Shown one piece after another: positions 54,681 to 64,000 of a stretch of 64,000 nucleotides of DNA (the stretch's first letter is position 1; the number at the start of each line of letters is the position of its first letter). The notes under the pieces are model-generated. The model made no database searches and had not been told where the DNA came from. It worked only from the letters and a program-made list of their open reading frames with translations. Made by a program: the position numbers and the translations under genes. This stretch comes from Brachionus rotundiformis (Eukaryota; Rotifera; Eurotatoria; Ploima; Brachionidae): positions 4,030,327 through 4,094,326 of the forward strand of contig JAESIW010000200.1 in NCBI GenBank assembly GCA_016802295.1. The letters run 5' to 3'.

Positions 54681-57600
54681 ATGGACGAAAATGTGATCGA
54701 AGACATAGATGTTGATTTCATGAGCGGTAAGTTTTGTACACATATTGGTAATGTATTGTTTCTAATTTACCATAACCCTAGAAATCCTTGGTTCATCAGA
54801 GCTGAATATGGCTGACAACATGATCCAAGACCTGATGGGCGATATGGGCGGCAAAGCTCACAATCAAACTTGGTTCAACCAGAGCCAAAATTTCGCCAAC
54901 ATGGAACTTCAAAACCACAATTTTCATCAAGTTACAGAAAATTTCTCTCCAGAAGTGGCAGCTCAGCAAACTTATCAACCTCAGCAGATGGTTTACGATT
55001 CTACGAATTTGAACAATAACATGATATCTCTAAATATGCCCAACAACAATCAAAACATGATCATTTTTACTAATGAAACCCAAATGGAAGCACCTATGTT
55101 GAATGTAGAGCCGCAAAGCATATTCATTTACAATCAAAACGAACCAACTGTCAAAAAGGTACGAAAAAATCTAAAAGACATTCTAAATAGCGAGACTATT
55201 AATGACCAAGGCTATTTTGGCCTGGAACAGAATACAATCACCAATGTAACAACTTCGCATTCGCACATGGCAAGTCCCAAAGGGCAAAATTTTCATATGC
55301 CTTTGACCCCTCCATCTCCCATTTTGTCCCAAAACAGTGTGTCCGATCAACAGACCAAAACTGAGTCTAAAAGATCAAGAAAGTCCAAGGATCAGAACGA
55401 AAATTTGCCAGAATTAGATAACGGATCTGATGGCAAAAAAAACAAGGCTCCCAAGCGCACATCTCATAATGCTATTGAAAAAAAGTATCGCTCAAGCATA
55501 AATGACAAGATACTAGAGCTAAAAATAAAGGTAGCGGGAAAAGATGTCAAGCTGCAAAAGTCTGGCATTCTTAAAAAAGCTTTGGATTACATAAACAATT
55601 TGGAAGAAAATAACAAACAATTGGTTGAGGAAAATTCCAAACTACGCACAGCCTTACAAACCATATCTCTTAATTCGAATAATTTGACCATAATCCATAG
55701 TGTTATAAATAGCATTAACTTATCAGAGCCCAAGACAAAATTGATTGAGTCTCCGAATACACCACCATCATCTGGATCGTCTATTGACGACGACTCATTT
55801 TTGTCTACGTCCGATTCAGAAACTTGGCCCACTCAACCATCACCAAGCAATGTGCAGAAAAAAAACCCAAATAATGACAAAACACCGCGCACTTATAGGA
55901 AAAAGATAAAAAAAGAGGCTATTAAAGAAAGCTCAAGAATTATTCTTTGTATGGTTGTGATGAGTGTACTTTTTTTCAACCCTTTTAACCTAATATTACC
56001 ATCAACTAATGACCAAATGGACTCAATAAGTGTTTATAAAAGTGATAAATCAGTGCCTAGTCGAGTGCTTAATTGGTACACTGATGAGTATTCAAATTCA
56101 ACTGGTTCTGATCAAAAATTCCGCTCACATGACTTTAATCTTATCCTTAGCTGGATCTTAAATGCCATTCTAATTGTGTTCTGTTTGGTCAAATTATGTA
56201 TAAATGGTGAATCATATGTGAGTTTAAATACCCAAAACAGCGACACCATTTGGTTCCAGTATCAACAAGCAGGCAAAAAATTCCAGCTAAACAAATACGA
56301 AGAAGCTTTTGAGTTATTGGAAAAGGGTCTCAATGAACTCGGACAAACCGTGCCCAGAACAAAATTTCAACTTATTACAGGCATCGTTTGGCAATTGAAT
56401 AGGCTTATTTTGAACCGACTCTATGTGGGTATACTATTTACCAAATTTGGAATGTGGCTCTATGGGCTTAAAGATGTCAAGATGTACAAGCTGTGCGCAC
56501 TTTTCTACTACGAAATGCACAAATTTTCCTATTTGAACATGAAGTCGAATAGAGACTTTATCCTAAAGACTACTTGTTCCCAGACTAGCTCCTATTCTCT
56601 CCTAATGTCACTCTATTATGTGCTCAGTATGCATAATATGTGCGAAATTTACACCCAAGTGACTGACAGTAAAAACCAAGAATTGACTCTAAGAGACAAA
56701 TTTAACTTGTGCGAATACTACTTTTCAATTATATTGGCTTCTAAGTTTCGTCTGCCCTCAAATTTGACCAAAATTTTAAGCAAATATTTGCTCAAGATTC
56801 ATTTATTCAGAGTGCTGGATGACAAAGAGAGTAAAGATTACGAACTGGACCAGCCATGCAAACTAAAAAAGCTAAACACATTGCTTAAAAAGAACCTCTT
56901 TATCCATTTTATAGTTAATTTTGAGGATTATTCTTCCATTAAAGCAATTAACAACTTGGAAATAAACGCCCAAAGTGCTGATGTTAAGTCAAATACACTG
57001 AATTTGATCCAGTACAAAAGACGCCTGTTATCGGGCTCTTTTTTGTACGATTCGGATGATTCAGCAGATTCAAGTGGTTTAACCAAGATTACTTGTGTCA
57101 ATGGAATATCATCTGAATTTTTAATGCTTAAATTTCAAGACTTTTTGCTTACTAAAATGACTAACCATATATTCAATAATTCTGGCTTGGTTTCCATTGA
57201 AAGCTTGCTCAAACCAGACTATTCGACAATGGATCACAGCTTGCGGAACATTTCTGAATTGGAAAGATCGACTGATTTGGATGAACAGCATCAGGAGCTT
57301 GCTGATGTTGACCAGATTAAGTTCGAAAGATTCAAATTGATGTACAGAAGTAATATGGAATATTTTTCGGCCTCTGAGCTGAAAAAAAACAACCAAGTTC
57401 AACTTGAAGCACACTTGGTTTTAATTGAGTTTTTAACCATGCTTAATAGCTGGAAGTTGAGAAGATTCGACTGCAAGATTTTGGACACAAATCAGATGAA
57501 AAATTTACATAAAAGCTCATTCATAGAAGCTATTATTTTGTTATTAAAATCTTATGAGAGCTTGTCAGAGCCAGATAAAGCTTTGGAATACTGTAATAAA

Positions 57601-58019
57601 TGTGTGAATGCTTTAGATTCATTTAATCGAAATTCAGCTATCCAAGGCTTTCTTGTAGAAGTATAAATTTGGATATTAAAAAAAAAATTTTAATTAATTT
57701 TCATATTTAGAAATTTGAACTCATGATTTATGACTGGTTATTGTCGGCACAAATTCACCTTTGGACCAAAGACAAGTCACACGACTTGGCGTTGTATAAC
57801 AAGTGTCTACAAAATTTTAGAACTAAAGTTTCCAATTTTCCCGAATTGAATTTTAAAGTGGAAATGTACGAGACAATCATTAGGTTTACAACAAATAGAA
57901 ATCCGATAAAAATGCTGAATCCGATGTCAGCTCACCATCTTGTATTCAAATGTAATCAAGAAGCATTTCAATCAATTGATTTTATTTTTAGAAAGTTAAA
58001 TCTTCAATTTTTAGATTAA
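54681..58019 (+). CDS. SREBP: Sterol regulatory element-binding protein
   Basis: Three exons (54681-54726, 54782-57660, 57711-58019) give 1077 residues. An acidic N-terminal activation region (MDENVIEDIDVDFMSEILGS) and a Gln/Asn-rich segment precede the bHLH-leucine zipper at about residues 240-310. The bHLH has RTSHNAIEKKYRSSINDKIL, whose Tyr replaces the Arg of other bHLH proteins, an SREBP hallmark. TM1 is at about 400-421 with SRIILCMVV at its cytosolic end, the site-2 protease region. A luminal loop with PSRVLNWY is a candidate site-1 protease site. TM2 is at about 468-490. The long C-terminal regulatory (SCAP-binding) domain has helical repeats. It is an ER-membrane precursor; the cleaved N-terminal half activates lipid-synthesis genes. 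All processing landmarks are present. The last exon, after a 50-bp intron, completes the regulatory domain. Confidence 0.96.
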
Positions 58020-58554
58020 TTTTGCTTTATTTTTAAGAACAATAAAAATATGAGTATTGACCTGTTGAGCAAAATGATATTTAAGTTTCCCATTATTATT
58101 TTTTAGTTTATTTTAGTTTAAAGTCTATGTAAATTGTGCTATTTTAAAACTTTAAAGCAGTTTTTATTAATCTTTTTTGTTTAGGTTATACATATTAGAA
58201 AATTTTTGATGTTTCTTTTTATATTTCGAATAAATTTTTAATAGATCTTTATTAATTTTTTGAATAAATGCCTAGATGAAATGGACTAAAATTTGTTTTT
58301 AGAGAAAAATATTTATTTTTTGAAAGTTAAAAAGTTTAAAATTTAAATTCTGAATGTAAACCTTAAATATATTGTTGATTTAGAAAAATCGACTAGATGG
58401 GTTGAAATGCAAATTAGAATAAAATTATTAATTTGCTTAAGAACAGTTTTTTTATCATATTCTATGTAACAGAGTAAAAAAATATGCTTGTTGCACTTTT
58501 TTTATTAAATAGATAGATAGATTGAAACATAAAAGTTTAATGGATGATATAATT
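58020..58554. other. 3' flank of SREBP
   Basis: AT-rich; an AATAAA at about 58040 is a plausible polyadenylation signal. Confidence 0.4.
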
Positions 58555-58830
58555 GGCAGATAATTATATTCTTTTGAAAATCATCTAACTTGTTCTTTAA
58601 GCTGTTGATTGTTTCGTCATCTTCACATTATCTGAATTGGTAACACTGTTTGTGAGATTTGCTGGACGGGATTTTAAAAATTGTCTAACAGTATGTTGTG
58701 ACCTCTTGTAACATCACCAAGTTCCTGTCAGATTGAATTTGAATCAATAGAAGTATCTTCATACGGTCTTCATAACTTGGGTTCATAATTGTCGGCACCA
58801 GTTTTGTTGCTCTGGATATTTCTTATTTAA
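58555..58830 (-). mobile_element. CR1-like non-LTR retrotransposon relic
   Basis: The minus strand from about 58810 reads RATKLVPTIMNPSYEDRMKI, LLLIQIQSDRNLVMLQEVT, the CR1 C-terminal pattern (RATKLIPxLxNxSYEERLxxL). Later scraps (KIPSSKSHKQCYQF) are in other frames. Inactive. Confidence 0.55.
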
Positions 58831-59064
58831 AATAGATTAAAAATAAAGTATTGTAAGGAAAAATTCTTTTTATCTTAACAGTTCTATTAAATGATCAAAT
58901 AAATGCAACAATCTGACTCTTGAATTAAAAAGATGATAAAATTTTTATAAATTAATTTTATTAAATGTTTAAATCTAGTAATTTTATTCTAAGTTAATTT
59001 TGTAAAACATAAATGCAACAAAAATGGTATTTAACAAGTGTCTGGACATAAATTCTAATCAAAT

Positions 59065-60631
59065 CTAGTTTCTATTAAAGGCACGTCCTCTTCCCATGTA
59101 TCTATTTTGATTTACTGTTTTAAAAGTAGATCCACTTAAATTAGAATTAGCACTCAATTCGCTAATATTATCTGTATCTTTTTGATTTTTGTTTCCAACA
59201 ATGGACCAACCATCTTCATCAAGTTCATATTTACTTGATATAACCGAATTGGTGTCCATTTCTGAAGCAGTTTCAAGTGCTACAAGTCTTCTATTTGATT
59301 TTAAACTTTGGTTTTGTTTACTGATATCAACAGATACCATACTAGAGCTTACTGATGATCGCTGAGTCGTATAAGCTTGTGTTGTGCTTTCTTCCTCGTT
59401 TTCAAAAGGTCTTTTGCCATATTGGTACACTCTTTGGTTTCTTCTTCCCCTCGGTTCTCTATCAACGCTATGAACCACAGTTCCAACTGGCGTCTGAACA
59501 GGTAAATGTTTATCTGTTAGATTTATTCCAAAAATTGGACCAATGTACTCCGAGATCAAATAGGCAGCTTTTTTTACACTACCAAGAGCGCAAAAACCAC
59601 AATGAACGCCCATTTCTTCGTGAAATTTGCATCTGCTATTTGACGCATAGTCAAAAGAATACGATGTTAAAATTTCTCGAGCTGAGCTATAAGACAAATT
59701 AATGTTAAAGTAATTCGTAAGCTGAATCATCAACGATTCTAAATCAAATATCTTGTCATAAAGACAACGAGTATCACGAGAATTTGTCTCGTATTCCAGA
59801 AATTCTAACCCAAATTTAGTCTCATCAATGTCTTTGTTCATGCTGAAAATGGGTACAAAATAATTATTGGTTTCATTTGGCTTTAAAAATTCATCTAATT
59901 GGTAGTATATCTCTGGAATGGTAAGATTTAACTTGTCAAAGTTGGTCAGCGGAATTTGGTTTTCTTTTGATGAGTCCATACAAAGTGATCTGTAGCCAAG
60001 AGGAATTTTGTTTGGTGGAATAAAAGCATGAAATTCTTTGATAATACCATCTTTAAGGCTATATTCAACTGCACCTACTTCAGCAAGGACATAGTAGTGG
60101 TTCGAGCTGAATTCAAATTCATCCAAAGTATTTTCTTCGCATTTACAAAATGTTTGGAACTTGACTATGTACCATTTTTGCTCTTTTACCAAATCAATTG
60201 CTGTTTTGTTTGTGGTGAGTCCTTTTTTTTTTAAGCTTTCAAAGTGGTTGATCATGTAGGAGATGAGATCAGATGAGAGATTATTCAAACTTGTTGTTTC
60301 GCTTAAGTACTCATGTTTTATGTTTAGTGATGATGTACCCACTTAATATTATTTTAAATAGAAAAAAATAAGAATTCTTAAAAACACACTTTTTTCCTTT
60401 CTTTGTGCTTCTTTATATTCCTTGAATTTTATTTCATAAGGTTCTTTATCCTTTTTAGACATTCTTCCCCATCTAATTTAAAAATTAAGAAAAATAATCC
60501 AAGGCATAAATGACTCACTCATCAGATACTTGATTAATTGCTTGAGCAAAGTTTCCTGAAGCTTCGCCTTTATCGATCTTTTCTCGAACAAAATAAAAGA
60601 ATGCAGATCTTTGGCTTTTTTTTGGAGCCAT
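59065..60631 (-). CDS. mael: Maelstrom (piRNA pathway HMG-box protein)
   Basis: Three exons (60519-60631, 60390-60472, 59065-60341) give 490 residues in phase; the Met of exon 3 spans the splice junction and is not the start. Residues 1-66 are an HMG box (MAPKKSQRSAFFYFVREKI ... WGRMSKKDKEPYEIKFKEY). Residues about 90-300 form the RNase-H-like Maelstrom domain, with VLAEVGAVEYSLKDG, FHAFIPPNKIPLGYRS and the Cys/His cluster CKFHEEMGVHCGFCALGS corresponding to the ECHC residues. The tail is Ser/Asn-rich and ends with an RG motif (GRGRAFNRN). In animals Maelstrom acts downstream of nuclear Piwi in germline transposon silencing. Introns are 46 and 48 bp. It neighbours SREBP and chitinase without functional connection. 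Confidence 0.95.
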
Positions 60632-61095
60632 TTTAATTAAATTTCAAGTAAAATTAGAAAAAAAAAACCAAAAAGAATCGTTTTTGTAAATTAAATTTAA
60701 ATAATAAAAATTTTAATAAAGAAAAAGCAAAATTTAATTGAGTTTTTTTTTGATTCATTTAACTGATAAAATGTTAAAATATTAAATGACTTTATTCAAT
60801 AAAGATACTTAAAAATTTGATAGTAACAATTTAACTTTTACCAGTAGTTAATTAAATTTTGATTATGAAAAAATTTAGGAAGAAATTTTCATTTAAAGTT
60901 TAATTTTCAATATTCGCTAAAACAATCATATAAAAACTAAGTAAAAAAAATTAAAATTTGTTTAGAGTCGATATCAAATCGACTATTTAATTAAAATTTA
61001 TTTTAATCAAGAATAAAAATATCATTTAATTTTCATTCTTGGATAAGATCATTTGTTTGCATTAAAAATTTATAAACTTTTTAAACTTAAAATTT
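60632..61095. other. Spacer between Maelstrom and chitinase
   Basis: AT-rich flank; probably the Maelstrom promoter and the chitinase 3' UTR. No motif stands out. Confidence 0.4.
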
Positions 61096-63702
61096 TTAAA
61101 TTGAACTCTGTAGCGAAGACGATTGAAAGTTACAAATTCCAAGATTTTCATCAAATGATAAGCCACCAGGGCATAATTTAAGAACTGCCAAATTGTTGCT
61201 ACAATGCCAAAATGTTTTACAATCATTAGTGTTCTTGAACAAACCATTTGGACTTGGACACATAAAATCTAGATTGAATAAAATTAGTTTAAAAACTCAT
61301 TTTTGTCTTTTATTACTTTGACTATTTTGTTGTTTGGTTGAAGTAGTTGGTAAAATGTTTATCGAGTTTGTTCGATCAAGATCGCCATTGAATAATCTTG
61401 ATTTAGTTGAGCAAATTTTGAGTCCACTGTCAAAAACCAAACTACCAGGACATTGTTTCAAATAAGCATTGTTGTTTGAACAGTGCCAAAATTTATTCGA
61501 ATCCTGGACGTGTGCAAAAAGTCCCGATGGTTCTGGACATTTGAATTTCTCATTCAAATTAGCTGAATGAGTAGAAATTGTCTGTCTTGTTGTGAATTGA
61601 CTTGTTTTTGGTGAAGTGAATGTCTTTGTGTATTGACAATTAGACTTTAAAATTTTGAATTAAAGTCAATATTTTAATAATAAAAGAGAAGTCAAAATTT
61701 ACAGGTTTAGTTCTGACACAAGTTTGCTGTTCAAAGTTAAACCAGTAACTATTTGGACATTTTACAGTTGCAATTGGATTTGAAAATCCTTTCATGCACA
61801 CTTTGAAATACTCGCATCCATTTTGAGCCAAAATGAAGTTGTTCTCTTTGCCTGTGCAAAAGTCTTTTGGAAAAATAAATCAATGTAATAATTATTGATT
61901 TAAACAAAAAAAAAAAGATAAAAATACTATTTGGTAGATTAGAATGAGTAATTGTTGTTGGTCTAACTGATGAACTCTGAGTTGAATGATGATGATGATG
62001 ATGGTTGTGAGTTGTTATTTGACTAGTTGGAATATTTTTGGTAGAAGTTGATGCTGAACATTGTGGACCACTGAGAATGTGGTTCAATATTTTCATAAGA
62101 GGATATCTGCCTTGTTTACAAAAGTTTCCATTGAAATCATCAAAATCAATCTTATCAAAAACAAATTAAACATATTCGTGTCAAACGAATTAAATTTAAA
62201 TAAAATTAATCTATTAAAGACTAATTTTTATGGTAAAATACAAAAACTCACAGCCCAAACCATTGCACCACCAAGACACTTGTCTTTGATGTAATTTGCT
62301 TTTATCACAATCGACTCTTGATTCTCGTATCCAATCCATTCATTTCCATATGTTAAACCAACAGCTCCATACTCTGTATCGACTTTTTCAACAAGATTAT
62401 TTTCTTTTATTAATTGACAAATCTTTTTTAAATAAGAAAAGCAAAAAATTAATTTTGTTTTTCAAATAAAAACTTCTAACAAAGTCAATTTACTTCAAAG
62501 TAAGACAAAACACCAGCTTCTTTGGTATATTGACCAGATTTTGAAGAGCCCATTGTAGGTGAACCTATTTGATTTTGTCTGGCATTTCGTAATTTAAACC
62601 CTCTTCCGTAAAAAGCCAAACCAAGTATCAGTTTTTCTTTTGGACAGCCATTTTTCAACCAATAATTGACTGCCCAGTCCTAATTAGCAAAAATTAATTG
62701 TTTTTTTTCTTATTTTCTTTTCAAGATTAATTTACAGCATTCAAAGTATTCTCCCACGACATGTCACCAATTTTTGGATACAATGCCGAATGAAATCCGG
62801 TCTTGCTACTCCATGATCCATGAAACTAAAACAAACAAATTAATTTTTTTTTATTTAGAAAATAAACAATTAGAAAAAAAAGTACATCATCAGCCATCAA
62901 ATTGACAAAATCAACCGATTGACTAATTTTGTTTATTTCATACGAAGTGTCAATGGTTCCTTTACCAGCCGAAACAGCAATCGACAATTCAAGACGTTCT
63001 TTGCCAGATGATTCAGCATTGAAAGCTTTTCTCAATTTCTACAATCAAATAAAATAATAAATTTCCAAAACTAATAATGAAAACAAAATTAAATACATCT
63101 AGCAATTGTGTAAATTGGGTTTTTTTGACCACTGGAAATTCCCAGTCAACATCTAAGCCATCAAAGTTATACTTTCTCAAAAAATTGATTGAATTCTGTG
63201 CAAACTGTGCCAATGTGTTGTCGTTTTGAACAACTTTGTGTGAAATTAAGGAATGCATAAAAAATATGAATAAAAAAATACCAGTATCAAATCCACTTGA
63301 ACCTTGTGCCCATCCACCTACTGCCAAAAGTATCTTCAATTTCGGATTGATCAGCTTGAGTACCATGATTCTTTCATACATACCAGGACCATTGTCAATA
63401 CCCAAATCGCTTTCTTCCGTATTTGCCAATGAATAGTTTTCAATTTTTGCAAATGCATACACAATGTGAGTGCATAGTTTTGGATCAATATCTTCTGGAT
63501 AAAATTCGGCACCAGTTGGCCTCAATTGTGCCCTATTGGTAAAATAGCTGTAAAAATATTTCAAATTTATTTTTCTTTTTTTAAACATTAAAATGAGAAT
63601 ATTATAGTACCAAATTTTCTTATATTCAGCAAAGCATCCACTTATCACACATCCTAGTAAAATAAATCCAAATTGAATCAATTTTTTTTTCAATAACATC
63701 AT
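61096..63702 (-). CDS. Secreted GH18 chitinase with three chitin-binding type-2 domains
   Basis: Eleven exons (63611-63702, 63282-63547, 63097-63233, 62886-63038, 62736-62825, 62494-62679, 62252-62422, 61928-62150, 61703-61863, 61317-61644, 61096-61268) give 659 residues, all phases consistent. The signal peptide (FGFILLGCVISGCFA) leads into the GH18 barrel with RPTGAEFYPEDIDPKLCTHI, KILLAVGGWAQGS and the catalytic DGLDVDWEFP, whose Glu is the proton donor. LMADDVFHGSW, LILGLAFYGRGF and GGAMVWAIDFDDF follow. A Thr/Ser-rich linker contains six His. Three CBM14 domains then follow, with Cys patterns CEYFKVCMKGF, FWHCSNNNAYLKQCPG and FWHCSNNLAVLKLCPG. It hydrolyses chitin outside the cell. The catalytic motif has Phe where Tyr is commoner, still compatible with activity. 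Confidence 0.95.
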
Positions 63703-63760
63703 TTTTATCTCTAATTAAAATTTTTCAAACCGATGTAATTTTTTGTTCATTTGTCACTTG

Positions 63761-63768
63761 TATTTATA
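63761..63768 (-). promoter_or_regulatory. TATA box of the chitinase gene
   Basis: TATAAATA on the minus strand, about 60 bp upstream of the start codon. Confidence 0.5.
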
Positions 63769-64000
63769 GAACCAACTTGATTAAAAACCATTGATCTTGA
63801 ACTTCTGTCTCACAAAGTTTCACCAAACTCATTACAACACTAAACAAAAAGTGCATGGTTTCATTAAACAACTAAAATTAATTAATTATCTCTCTCTCTC
63901 TCTTATTGGAAGCTCCAACTTGCCTCAAAGCATTTTGATCCAAATCACCAACATATGGACATCAAAATTTACTGTCTCTATTTCAATTTAAAGCTTAGGA
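63769..64000. other. Spacer at the window edge
   Basis: Contains a short CT repeat (63889-63902). The 66-codon plus frame here shows nothing recognisable. Confidence 0.4.

Noticed and set aside
55587..55832. Minus ORF inside SREBP
   Set aside because: Shadow of the SREBP bHLH-zipper exon.

Overview
This is an AT-rich animal (metazoan) nuclear window. Its genes have short GT-AG introns, mostly about 40-55 bp. Low GC, compact introns, chitinase, Maelstrom, PTF1A-type bHLH and SREBP genes, and many decayed non-LTR retrotransposons together suggest a small invertebrate. A monogonont rotifer such as Brachionus fits best; that placement is inference. There is no bacterial, organellar or CRISPR content.

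Layout. 0-6 kb: a non-LTR 3' tail, a coiled-coil gene (-) and a six-exon Cys-loop ion-channel gene (+) with a membrane-protein ORF inside its fourth intron. 6-12.6 kb: a frameshifted immunoglobulin-domain gene (-), a small two-exon gene split by a 2.87-kb pogo/Tigger-type transposon with 389-bp terminal inverted repeats, and a truncated TRPM2-like channel. 12.6-16.2 kb: a dead non-LTR retrotransposon carrying a 363-bp MITE, then a decayed copy of the start of the ion-channel gene. 17-18 kb: a complete 14-3-3 gene (-). 18-24.6 kb: gene-poor, with tandem MITE-like units and a retrotransposon relic. 24.7-29.3 kb: a two-helix membrane protein (-), an intronless SLC5-type transporter (+) and an F-box protein (+). 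30.7-33.7 kb: a 15-exon secreted CUB-CUB-trypsin protease (+). 34-38.8 kb: retroelement relics, a secreted DNA/RNA non-specific nuclease (+) and a second MITE copy. 39-46.5 kb: an FkbM/Star-like protein (-), a long gene-poor stretch and a PTF1A-like bHLH gene (-). 48.9-52.7 kb: RTE-like, CR1-like and MULE-like relics. 54.7-58 kb: SREBP (+). 59-60.6 kb: Maelstrom (-). 61-63.7 kb: a GH18 chitinase with three chitin-binding domains (-).

The genes are independent units, not a pathway cluster. I rebuilt exon chains by hand for the ion channel, 14-3-3, protease, PTF1A, SREBP, Maelstrom, F-box and chitinase genes. In each the exon lengths sum to a multiple of three with consistent phases, which supports the models. 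The most unusual points are the transposon sitting in a 5' splice site while preserving its GT, a 20-nt fold-back insertion that breaks the transposase, the anion-type channel with an acidic residue in its selectivity region, the ORF nested in that channel's intron, and two 363-bp MITEs with clean 8- and 9-bp target duplications.
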